A stretch of DNA of 64,000 bases, from assembly GCA_023055505.1 (NCBI GenBank), contig JALIRH010000004.1, positions 39,127,502 through 39,191,501 on the forward strand, read 5' to 3'. The notes beneath the pieces are model-generated. The model had not been told where the DNA came from and made no database searches. It saw only the letters and a list, made by a program, of their open reading frames with translations. Position numbers and translations under genes: made by a program. Below are positions 53,060-64,000 of this stretch, in pieces; position 1 is the first letter of the stretch; every line of letters begins with the position of its first letter. The DNA is from Callipepla californica brunnescens. Its lineage: Eukaryota; Chordata; Aves; Galliformes; Odontophoridae.

Positions 53060-53590
53060 TACCCTTCACATCAGCTGTTATTCCGACTTCTCTCTTTTGG
53101 TGCTTTCAGTACATACAGTTAATACAAAAAATAAAGAAAATATATGAGGGCTGCTCCAAAAGTAATGCCTCCCATTTTATGATGTTGACCCACAATGACA
53201 GAGGCAGATGTTAATGGAATGGCAATAGAGTTTGAACCTTCTCAACAGTCTTCTGTTTCATTTAGTTGCTGTGTGACAGAAGGCAGCAGAGGCGTGCTCT
53301 GGCAGAACAGCATCAGATGTGGAAGTCTGGATAAAGCAAAGATTTGTTATTCAATTCCTCCATGCAGAAAAAAAAAAAAAAGAAAAGGCACTCATTGACA
53401 TTCACCAATACTTCCTGAACACTGATGGAGACCAAACAGTGGATGTGAGCACAGTGAGGCTATGGGTGTAGTGGTAACAGCAATGTGAAAGACAAGCCAT
53501 GTTCTAGACAGCCATGCACAGCTGTCACACCAAAAAATGAAGAGCTTTTGTGGGAATCAGCTAATGATTAGAAAATAGGATTTTGTAGCT
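53060..53590 (+). mobile_element. Inverted-duplication arm A: 85-bp flank plus 5' part of a Galluhop-like mariner
   Basis: Bases 53060-53144 are non-mariner flank. From 53145 the mariner end TGAGGGCTGCTCCAAAAGTA begins, directly after TA at 53143-53144. The copy continues to about 53590, where similarity to the mariner body fades. The whole arm is the reverse complement of 57000-57455: flank identical over 85 bp, mariner part roughly 93-95% identical over the first 200 bp, then falling. The copy lacks the rest of the transposase and the 3' terminal repeat. Confidence 0.88.
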
Positions 53591-56256
53591 CAGAATTTGC
53601 TCTATCAAACATTGTTATTGTGTTCTTTGTATCTATTGTAGTTTTCATGGAAAACAATAGGAGACATTGCATCAGAGTAATATATGTACACAGTTACGAT
53701 CAATTTTCTCCCTAGATCAAGCAACAATACCTTGCACAACAAGTACTTGGCACAGCAGATGCAGAATAAAAAAGGTGGGTTGAATGATAATTTGAGGCAA
53801 TTTCTCACAATAAGCAAAAGTTTCATTGTTCCCAAAAAAAAAAAAAAAAAAAAAAAAAAGGTTAATCCATACATGAATCTTTATATAAAATAAACAGTGA
53901 TGGGAAAAAACATAAAGTAACATTTAAAACCAGAGAGACTTAAATAATTGCGCACAGCAGATAGAGTATGGTAAGAGGTGTATACCTGTCTGATCAAAAT
54001 TTATTATTTACAAACTGCAAAATTAATATTATATCAATATTATGAACTATCTCAAAAATTCTGTTTCACCCACAGGGAAGGAAATTCAAACAGAATTTTT
54101 GGCACTTACTGAGTGGATTATGAAAATCACTAAGCACACCACAGACAAAATCACAACTGCCTTAAATCAATCTACCTGCAGGCTAATGCAAAACTGCCTG
54201 TCCCACACTTTTCTGCAGGTCCTTTTGCAGTCCCTTGTTTCAGCTCTAGCAATTATTGTTTTATTGCAGGTCAGATGATCCCACTGATTGGATTTAAAAC
54301 AATTCTTTATTTCCAGTTAATTTTCATCCTGATGAGCTACTTCTTCCACAACTTCTAGAACTGATATAAAGAAAGGAACAGGAGAACATGGCCAGAACAA
54401 AGGTGGGTATGAACACTGCAAGCAGTGTAACCATAAGTAAGCCTAAGATATTTATGAAACACTATGAGAGTATGAAAGCTATGCAGTTACAGTGAGAGGA
54501 CAGACTGATGTGAAGCTGACCTTAATAGCTTCTGACTAAATATATTTTATGCCATTGAGATACTGATGAGTGTTTGTGTACAACTATATTATAGCAGTTT
54601 CGGAGCAGAGTCAATGCATTCAGACATATGGTTGCTTTACACAGGAGGAGCCTTCTCAAAGTCTCATTGAATTCATTATATAAGCCACTTCCCTGCTCTA
54701 CTTGCCCTTATTTCCATTTCTTCACACCACCTTGCAAAATCATTAATAGAGTTCTACTTATTTAAGGTGAATAAGGAATTAATTTCTAATGACTGATTCA
54801 TAACAATTACCAGCCACCTTCTAGCTAGTAAGGCTCTAGCTTTTGAGATAAAGCTACTGCAATTTGAAGCAGCTGGTTTTAAGAAGATGAGATTTTCCTG
54901 ATTTATTTGATACATATTACTTAAAGTTAACATAAGACCTGAGTAGCTAACTAGAAGAGATCATAATATTACATGTCATCACTAAAGAAAAAAAAAAAAA
55001 AAACATAAAAAGGGATGAGCAGTATTCCAAGGGGAAAGTTTTTTTGTAAACAGAGAGAGAGGACAGAAAATGAAGACCAACTTTGCGTACATCTGTGAAC
55101 AAAGAAAGAAATAATTCCAGAAAACACTAAATATGAAAAAAATATATAAATAAATTATGACAACCAATGGAAGATGTGCCACTAGGAAATAATATCTGAC
55201 TCACTGGAAACAAATCATCCACCAAAGCTTGCATCACAAAGATCCAGCTAGATGACATTTCAAGCCCTGTACCAATCTATTCTCCACCCCACACAGGCAG
55301 GACAAGACATCTCCCAACATGCTATCTGTCTTCTCAACAAACATTACATTTAAAAGATTGGCCCCTTATGTAAGACAAATACCGCTGGATTCATTTACTC
55401 AGCAACAGAAACAAATTTAATGCAAAGTCACATTAAATTATAGACGAACATAAAATAAAGGATTTAAAGGTGAGGTCAGTGGTACTTTAATGGGGATACT
55501 CAAGAAAAATCTGTCATTCTGGATAAGTTCAAGACACATTTTATCAATGCCAGATGTCTAAACTCTGAAGTTTGCTTCTCTTACCTCTTATTTTAGTAAG
55601 TCATGCCTTTAGTAAGTCCAACCCTCAAAGCCTTTCACATCTGAGCCTATTGTCAATGCTACATCTCCAGTACATTCTTTCATAGGACTTGAAAACATTA
55701 AGATAATAGAGATAACCAAACCACAGAAATCTTGGGTAAGAAGCAGATACAGAAATTCTGTTTTAATTACAAGCTCTGAAAAAAAGAGTGAGCAAATTTA
55801 GACTATCCTTGACACTCAACTTTTCTTAAAATTTCTGATGATGGGATTCTCCAACCACCAAAATTTTTACCTTTTCCAGTGCTAAAATAGCCTACAGAAG
55901 GAAAGACTTCTCTGATATTTAATCTAGATTTACTTTGACAATTTAAACAGGTTAGATCCAATACTGATAACAGTTTGCTGTAGTTCTTCTTATGATCATG
56001 TTTAAGAATTAGTGCCTTTCCTGGTTGTTTTCTTTCTCAGAATTGCATAACGTGAGAGCTCAGATTAGAACTTTCATGTACTTTGTTTTTCAGTATCATT
56101 AACTTTTCTCTAGTCGTTTCTGAAGAATGACGCTCCATAGTGGGCAGAGTTACACATCACACAATCTGAGTTCAAGGTCAGAAAAAGTAAACGTCATTTT
56201 AGCAACAAGAACTTATCTCTTCCTATAAAGGTACACAGAGTTCTGTATACATAGTT
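53591..56256. other. Spacer between the two inverted mariner arms, no recognised gene
   Basis: AT-rich sequence of about 2.7 kb with poly-A tracts at 53837 and 54985; no gene or repeat family seen. Confidence 0.5.
53826..53858. repeat. Poly-A tract
   Basis: Long run of A within otherwise unassigned sequence. The upstream 100-200 bp could be a retroposed fragment, but I recognise no parent. Confidence 0.8.
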
Positions 56257-57370
56257 TGCTCTGAAAGTAATGCATGCAACTTATTTTGCCACAATTATGC
56301 ATTTTTGTCAGCAATGAAGAAAAGCCTTCAGGCTGCACTCTGAAAATTTGCATCACTGTTTCACAGCTGCTATGATGACTTCATTGCTAGGAAAACATTG
56401 TCCACGTGGTCCATCTTTCATCAGCCTGGACAGATGGAGAAGATGCCAAATCCAAACACTATGGTACATGTGACAGAACAATACAGTCAGTGTGCTCCAT
56501 GGTCTTCAAACTGCCATGGACCTGTTATCATATTGCAGTAGAAAGACTATGTCTTGTCAGGTCTGACTCTGGAATTTTGAGCGTTCAATTAGCCAGCATC
56601 ACAGTGTAGCAGTGATCAGAGCTGATGGCTTGTCCAAGATCCAGAAAACGCAGACGGATCACCACTTTCCTATCCCAAAAGACAGTGCACATCGCTTTGC
56701 CCACTGAAGGTTGTATCTTCATTTTCTTCAATGCTAAGTTTACATCTCACCACTCTACGGTCTTCCATTTTGACTCCAGCTTATAATGGTGACAGTATAT
56801 CTCATCACTGCTAATGATGTGATCCAGGAAACTGTCACCTTCAGCCTTGTATTGTTCTTTTTGTTCCTGTGTGAGCCAGGAAGTACCTGGCTCAAACTTT
56901 GTGGTATTCCAATGTTGCCATAGTTGTTTCCAATGCAGCGAGGCAGATATTCAGATCTGTGTAGTTACCTGTTTATAGTCTGCCAATTCACATGGATGAT
57001 TTCTGGTGTGAAATTTTTCATGGCTGTCTAGAACATGGCTTGTCTTTCACATTGCTGTCACAACTGCTGAAATGCACTACACCCACTGTTTGGCTTCCAT
57101 CAGCATTCAGGAAGCATCAAATGAATAAGCATGGGTGCCTTTTTTTTTTGCATGGAGGAATTGAATAACAAATCAGTGCTCCATCCACACTTCCACATCT
57201 GATGCTGGTTTGCCAGAGCACGCCTCTGCTGCCTTCTGTCACACAGCAACAAAATGAAACAGAAGACTGTTGGGAAGATTCAAACTCTATTGCCATCCCA
57301 TTAACATCTGCCTCTGTCGTTGTGGGTCAACATCATAAAATGGGAGGCATTACTTTTGGAGCAGCCATCA
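56257..57370 (-). pseudogene. Near full-length Galluhop-like mariner with a broken transposase
   Basis: The element reads on the minus strand from TGATGGCTGCTCCAAAAGTA at 57370, next to TA at 57371-57372. It ends at a degenerate opposite terminal repeat at about 56257-56290, whose plus-strand reading contains CTGAAAGTAATGC. Its body encodes mariner transposase blocks in pieces: SDEIYCHHYKLESKW near 56812-56766 (the GDE motif carrying the first catalytic Asp) and TVFWDR near 56690-56671, then FLDLGQAISSDHCY. A stop follows soon after KW (KTVEW*). At about 1.11 kb it is shorter than a typical mariner of about 1.25-1.3 kb, so internal deletions are likely. It is inactive. Confidence 0.88.
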
Positions 57371-57455
57371 TATATTTTCTTTATTTTTTGTATTAACTGT
57401 ATGTACTGAAAGCACCAAAAGAGAGAAGTCGGAATAACAGCTGATGTGAAGGGTA
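57371..57455 (-). repeat. 85-bp flank shared with arm A (inverted)
   Basis: The reverse complement of this segment is identical to 53060-53144, including ATCAGCTGTTATTCCGACTT. It lies outside the mariner terminal repeat and is absent beside the third mariner copy at 49074. It therefore marks duplication of the locus, not part of the transposon. Confidence 0.9.
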
Positions 57456-57884
57456 GAGGAGATTCTTGTTATTTCAGTGTCTATGACATATTTGGTACAA
57501 AACAATGGGCTTATTTAGAATCTCCAGCTGCATAATCTGTTACCAAGCAGCCTGGTCATATGACAGGCTACACTAAGAACTTCGCACACTTTCTTCCTTA
57601 ACTCACTGGCTATATTACTGCAATGAATTTTGAGGTATTTATCTTCAACCTTGAAAATACTCAGCTTTCTGACACTGTATAGTAACAGATTTCAATTATA
57701 ACATGCATATGTAGTGTGCTCTGAAAGAAAAATAAAGGATCTTTATAAGTGACTTTGAAATACTTGTTTCAAATTCAAAGGGACTCTTCAAGACAGAAGA
57801 TGTATCTCTCGGCATACAATTCAGCTAAGCTGCAGATAAGAACACGTTATTTTGCATAAGGAAGAGACAAAGCTTGTACTTGAT

Positions 57885-57975
57885 CTAGTGGTTGACAAAT
57901 CTTCCTGTGGCAGTGTTGGAATTTAATGATCCTTGAGATACCTTCCAATGAAAACCATTCTATGATTCTACGAAA
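57885..57975 (+). mobile_element. Short CR1 3' tail
   Basis: TTTAATGATCCTTGAGATAC followed by CTTCCAATGAAAACCATTCTATGATTCTACG (in pieces) is the terminal part of a CR1 3' end in sense orientation. Confidence 0.85.
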
Positions 57976-58260
57976 CAGATCAAGGTCTTATCTGAGATAC
58001 ATTAAACATTCATCACAAATGATACTGCAGAACAAACAGGTGAAAAGGAAAAGGAAAAACTGACACAGGCCTAGGAAATGTGAAAGAGGGCAAACAGTAT
58101 AAACAATAAGCACACGCCTGTAAAATCCATGAGAAGTCTTAGAGAAGGCTAGGATTACTTTATGTTTCAAAAGAAGATGAACAAGCAAAATCACAATAAA
58201 TTAACAGGACTTTATATCATGTCTTGTGACATGAGAATAGGTAAAGTGAACAAATGTTAT

Positions 58261-58284
58261 ACACACACACACACACACACACAC
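58261..58284. repeat. (AC)12 microsatellite
   Basis: Uninterrupted AC repeat of 24 bp. Confidence 0.97.
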
Positions 58285-59118
58285 CAAACAGAAAATTGGG
58301 AATTTCAAGCACAATAAAAAGATGACTGTGTACAATGACTAATGTCATTCAGGATCTCTGTTCCACAGAAGGACAATGAAACATTACATGAAAACAAGAA
58401 ATTACATAAACGGCAATGAGATATTTGTCAATACCAAAAAATTCCCAAATATAACACTAAAAAAAATAGAGAGCATATCATACACTGCACTTCAGGCCTG
58501 CAGCAATCTCTTAAGTGCTTGTACATAAAATTCAGTGGTGGGGCAGACAGTGACATTTTAGCCTACTGTGGGCTATTCCCCTCATTCTCTGAAATATCCA
58601 GAACCCACCGCTCTTGGATCCACCCTCAGGAGCTAAAGTCTGAACTGAACAGCATCTCCTAAAATCATGAACATACAGATTCATAAAAGTGTAATTCCAA
58701 TATATAAACAGATTTAATTCAGCTTTGCAGAGAAAAAAAATTCTTGATGTCCTCTATTAGTGAGGAATAATAGTACTTCTGCTAAATTTCAAAGAACATA
58801 CTCCTGTCTATTTCTCTCCAATGCTATGACTCTCCAAAATCTCCCTTCTATATAACTCTAGATGATTTTTTGATACTGCACATAGTCATCCACACCCAGA
58901 TATATTTATAAAGTCAGTATATTTTTAAATGTACATACAAACTTACATATAAAAGTACTGTAAAAGAAAGCACCTTTAGTGAGGATTGAAACATGAGTTG
59001 TCCAATCCATTACAGATTCTAAATGTGCAATTTAAAGGCATTTGGCCAGCAAAAGTCTTTGCAACTAAACATGAAGCTCTTGATTAATTCTGAGGATGGT
59101 TTCGATCGGAAAAAATAA

Positions 59119-59155
59119 GGGGGAGGGAGGGGGAAGATGCAGAGGGAGGGGGGGA
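59119..59155 (+). other. G-run cluster, candidate G-quadruplex
   Basis: Five G tracts of 3 to 7 bases occur within about 37 bp (G5-A-G3-A-G6, a 10-base spacer, G3-A-G7) in AT-rich surroundings. Folding would need one long loop or splitting of the last G run. Confidence 0.6.
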
Positions 59156-62100
59156 AATTAACCATTATTAAAACTTTGTACATTAATAAAAAACATTTGG
59201 TTTATTAAAAAATAATTATATATTTTTAATATATTTTAAAAAGTGATATTGGATATAGCAAGTACGGTTTACTATTCATTCTCTTTCATATGAATTTCAT
59301 TTCCAAATTCACTTTGATATTATGTCTGAACTAGAAAGAGCAGAGGTTAACTAGGAATGAAACAGGAAATGGAACAACAAATAAAAGCTATGAAACAAAA
59401 ACCCATGTTCACTGTAATCTGGTCACTAATGGCTTTGTGCAGCAGGAGCACTACATATAGGGGAGGCCATGGAAGGCAGCAGATTTTTGGGTATTCAACT
59501 CCTGGGCTGTGCCAACCTACTCAGCAGAAAGCTGGCTGTGGTCCAAGGGTTTAACTATGAAATACAAAAATGCAGTTTAAAAAAAAAAAGAAAAAAAAAA
59601 AAGCAACCCTTTCAAGCTCCCTGAATTTTGCTGACATCATAACATTTCTGTGTTCTTTTAGACTCTTTTTTGTGCAGAAACAGCTGCAGAAGCATTCTTT
59701 TTTAATACTTCAGAGGTTTATCCCAAAACTAGATTAGAAATGACATATCTACTTAATCTTGGACCAGAAAGCTTAGGGCAGATTCTTTACAGACTTTTCT
59801 GGCTACAACTCATGCCCCCACAAATACACAAAACTAACACAAGGTCTCTTGGCTGCCTTTACATACAGCCATCTGCTAGGCAGAATCTCCTGTTCACAAA
59901 TAGTTCCAGCCTGTCTCACAATAGTTTTGGACCCAAGCAATAGCTGGCTGAGATATGGAATTGTGCTGTTGTCACTTGCAGGAAATATTTTTTGCCTGAC
60001 TGTAATGCCAATCTCACATATTTCTGTAGATTTTATCACACATAGCAGAGCTTACAGCCAAAATGAACGATGAGTGGATAATGGGAAAAGTACTTCACAG
60101 GGACTTGTAGCTCTGATGTTTTATGGTAGACTCTGTCTAGTAATCCAGGGAAAAGAGGTAAAGTAGTCGTCTCAACATTTGGTGGTCAATAATCAGTGAT
60201 ACTCAGTTGATCACCCCCTGAGAAACATAAGATGTTAGTTTACATATTTCTGAGCTTACATGACTATAAGCAACAGGAAAACAAGCCACTGTCTGTATAA
60301 TCATTGATACAGAACCTCAGAATATTACATATAGAAGGGAATCTTCTTCACGAGGGCACAGATCAAAGCTAACAACCTAACTGAGACCCACAGTAATATT
60401 TTGCTCAAACTGAACAGCAAGTTTGTGAAGAAGTTTTAATTTCTTTGAAAGACAGGTGGCTGCAACTCCGGACTTAACAGTGATTCTAAAAAAAACAATT
60501 TTAATACATATATTTTATATATATTTATATATGTTAATATTTTCTCTGCAAGAGATTTCTCAGGGAAGATTGGACAGACAGCTGACAGACAAAGCACAAG
60601 ATGAGAAGTGAAAGGATTTTCATGTCTCTCTGAGGAAGTACTCTCTATTTTCACTGAAATAAACTGTACAGTCAGATGCTTGATGTGCATGCAGTATAGT
60701 AGCCACCAGCTATGATTACACAAACACTTTCTACAAAAACTTATGGTTCTGGAGGCCCATCTTTGCCAGGAGTCACCTAAATTTGGTAAAGCATATAGGC
60801 ATGTGCCCCAGTGCACATTATGAGTGAAAATCCTCCTACCTTAAAAATGAAAAACAGAATATAGAAATATTTAAGTAGGTGTTTAAAGTAGCAGCTACAT
60901 TCAGGTGATTCTGACAGAGTCTGGAGACCCAAAATGATCATGAGGCCCAGCTCCTTTAGTCTGCTTTCTTCCTTACTGCAATTTCAGTTGCCTATAAATC
61001 CTACCTGACTTCATAACAGGCAATAGTGAAATTCTTCTATAGGGCATTTCAACCATGACTTCATTCTATCCTGCCTCTAGGACATCCTTCCATCCCAACA
61101 TAGCTTATGTAACATCATTTGAAGACCACGTGAGTAACACAGAGAACAAACGTTAAGTTCTCTTCCCAGCTGTCATCAAGCTTGACTTCAGTAAGATTCT
61201 ATCAATTAGCAGTATGGATTAAGAGTGAGTTTGGAATTAAGCCCAGCCTCCAGGCCAGTCTTAAGAGACGGAGAAGACTTCACCACTATGCTTTTCTGGA
61301 AAAGGGCCAAAGAATTCAGTGCTGTGCAGGAATATCCAGACACCGAAACAGCTTTTAAAATTACCCTGAGCTCAAAAAGCAGGGTTCCTAATATGTTTTG
61401 GATAGTTCTATAGGTTATTTGCTGACATAGAAGTCAAGAGAGTCATGTTTGATGTCAGAACAGTCTGAAGTCATTCCAGTTAAATAGTAGAAGACTACAG
61501 TGTCTCAGCTGCCAAAACTCAGTTTTTTTTTTAATTGATCACATCACTACATCTTTCATTTGAACATGCTCATAAGCATCCACTCCAATTTATTAGAAAA
61601 TACTTACTATTCCTAATTGCATACATCAGCTTGCCATTAATTTTTATTGAGCATTTTCCTCATTTACAATGTAGTCAGTCTATTCATCTGCACATTTGAA
61701 AGAACTGCGCATTTCAGAATTTGTCATCTGACTTCTTGTAAACTTCTCATTTGGTACTAAATGCAATGACCACGTTGATTAGAGCAACCGTATGACATAG
61801 GGATGGAATTGCTGTCAACTCATTACAAGAATATATAAGGCCTCACTTTTAATTACTCACTTAGTAACAGATTAGTTCTTATTGCCTGCCAACAGCATGA
61901 CCTCTCTCTCTTTCAAGGTCAGCATAAATCAAAAGAAATCAGATGAGCTTGAACTTGTTGTTTATTCACTTCTAACCCTTTCATAAGAAAATCTGTTAAA
62001 CAAAAAAAGCAAGTCACTGTTCAATAAAGAGACCATTATTAGAGCTAAAGAGCCAAATTTCCTGTTGTGTTTTTTTTTTTTTTCCCCCTGAATAGCCTCA

Positions 62101-64000
62101 AGTAATATTCCAGGAAAAAAGGCCTTGATACTGTTTTCTCTGTGGAATGAAAAGAAAATCAGCATTAGAAACTTGATATTGCTAACAGGTATCAAATACC
62201 AGCACAAATAAGAGTTTCCTGATTCCATGCTTTAAGGATTAACAGTATTAAGTACTACAAAATAATGTTTGTCATGTTTACTTTAGCCATCTTAATCTGA
62301 CAAACCACTGCATACTTATAAATAGGGCTTGAATGAGACTGTTTTCCAGCACTGCTCTCAAATAGTGCAAAAATTCAAAAAATGTATCATTTCTCTTCCA
62401 AAGAAAATCCTAAATAAATAAATATTGAATATAATAAAATACTATTGCTCTAATTATCTATTATGACATTTGGATATGAAAGATGTGTTTGCACCCGTTG
62501 TAGTCAGTAATAATGACTTCAAGGTTTTGCTGTCACTTTGGTGTTCTAACACCTACATTTTCTCAAATTATGAAGTTATCTTTGTAGGCCTTCTGCACAC
62601 ACAGAATGTGTTTACTCGCCATCTAGTGCAGGGTGCTTTTGTAAAGAGCTGTGTATTTATGCAAGTGCCTGGCCAATCCAGATGGAGGGCAGGTGCCCGA
62701 AGAGCTAGACCCCATGCCATTTTTGTATTCCAATAAGTAATTCCAGTAGGTCTGCCATATTTATTATTACATATTGAAAAAATAAAATTGCTTACTCTGA
62801 TCTATTCCACAATTGCATGTAGTCTATGCTCTGATATGTCATGTCTCATATTGTCCAAATTGATTTACAGTGCTCATAAAGGAAGAACCTGAATGTCTCT
62901 GAACTTAGAAGGAGGAACAAATGCAATTTCTCAAGCTTCAGTGCAATTCCTCATCTACAAGGCTATAAGGAGGGCAAATCTGCCCTTATCCTATGAAGGA
63001 TTTATTTCAGACAAGTAACGCTGGATGAGGTAGCTTTAACATGAGAGATAAAATAAAAATCCCATAGTAAACAATACTGTTTATATACCAAAAAACATTA
63101 AGGGATAAATTTGTACTTATTATTTGAGATACAAAAAATTATTAAGGTACAATAGCTTCCAAACACAGCCTTATTCAATTCATGTTCAGATATCAGATTA
63201 TTTGTAGGGCATTTGACTAACTCACTTGTCCATATATTCTTCTGCAGCATGATTTGTGGGTTAATTATAGCAGGAAAATTACAATGACAAATATATAGAC
63301 AAAGCAATATACATTATTCACATATGTAATAAAAACATCAAATGTATTGTCATGACTTATTGCAGCGCAATGCCTCATTGGCCAGATGATACACCAGATG
63401 TTTCCTTTCCTTCAGATTTGAAAAGTTCATATGAAGCAGAAGTCAGGTCCTGAGGGCAGGGGTGGGGTTTAATTATTTAAAGTTAAATGTGAAAACACTG
63501 ACAACTAATAAACTGTTAAAGGCATATAATTCATTCTCTGTTTAAGCACTATTTTTCCCTGTTCATCCTCTTAGAAGAGCAAACTGTTCAGAGGGAATGT
63601 AGAGAAAGACTTGATAATGGTTTTGTTTTCACTGGTATCTCCGCCCTTCCTACTTTGAAATAACTTGTACTTGAATTTTAATGTGCAGTAGGATAAATGC
63701 ATGTCTGTCTATAGAATGTATTAAAAGCAGGATTATATTGTTTTTATACAGCCTTTACTTTGACCAAATAAAAACAAAGAAAAACATGAAAATAAAAAAC
63801 TACATTTGATTTTTGAGTATCAAAGGCATGTTTGCTCTCTGAATGCATTTGCGGGTAGAGAAGTACAAATAAAGTACAGTATAGGTAAAGATTTGTTCCT
63901 TATGCTTCTTCAGCTGGGTCTATCCCTTTATCTCCAAAGGATGTCAAAACAATTAAAAAGTGGGATCAGAATTCTAGACAGAAATACATGACTAAGTAGT

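Larger units (their letters stand above)
57976..64000. other. Gene-free right end of the window
   Basis: No gene recognised. Frames of 60-126 codons (for example 60816-60436 on the minus strand) have no family resemblance. It holds poly-A/T tracts near 59579-59603 and 62069-62084 and a weak CTCF-like match at 62616-62629 (TCGCCATCTAGTGC, 12 of 14). Whether this is intergenic or a long intron of a neighbour cannot be told. Confidence 0.45.

Noticed and set aside
57202..57396. 64-codon plus-strand frame
   Set aside because: It is the antisense of the mariner 5' end and flank.
60436..60816. 126-codon minus-strand frame
   Set aside because: No recognisable motif, and it includes sequence translated from an AT-rich simple stretch.

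Overview
The window is eukaryotic nuclear DNA from a bird, most likely a landfowl (galliform). The evidence is AT-rich, gene-poor sequence with many CR1 LINE fragments ending in the avian 'ATTCTATGATTCTATGA'-type 3' tail, several microsatellites, and three mariner copies whose ends resemble Galluhop (start GGCTGCTCCAAAAGTAATGC). There are no operons, CRISPR arrays or prokaryotic features. Nearly all open reading frames are chance frames or CR1 shadows.

One protein-coding gene can be supported. It is a complete clade A (alpha-1-antitrypsin-like) serpin on the minus strand, with four coding exons between 15344 and 4805. A possible non-coding first exon and liver-type promoter lie near 17304-17470. 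All three coding-exon junctions are GT-AG and the joined frame is open for 413 residues. It has a signal peptide, the serpin core, an inhibitory-type hinge, a reactive-centre Met-Ser bond preceded by Pro, and the C-terminal serpin signature. It should be a secreted serine-protease inhibitor of the elastase/trypsin-like group. It lacks N-glycosylation sequons and carries a Cys-x3-Cys-Cys cluster in helix A.

Layout: 1-4804 is AT-rich downstream flank without recognisable genes. 4805-17470 is the serpin gene, with a CR1 fragment in intron 3 (6480-7190) and a long, ancient CR1 in intron 2 (about 11130-13830). 17470-64000 is a gene-free region of about 46 kb, upstream of the serpin. It holds a dozen or so CR1 fragments in both orientations (two of them nested), microsatellites, and a mariner cluster at 49-57 kb. 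Two mariner copies there face each other as arms of an inverted duplication that also includes 85 bp of identical non-mariner flank. A few short sites there may be regulatory (CTCF-like motifs, a G-run cluster, a perfect palindrome), but these are motif-level only.

I did not find an undescribed multi-gene system. The items most worth a second look are the serpin's unusual features and the inverted mariner-plus-flank duplication.
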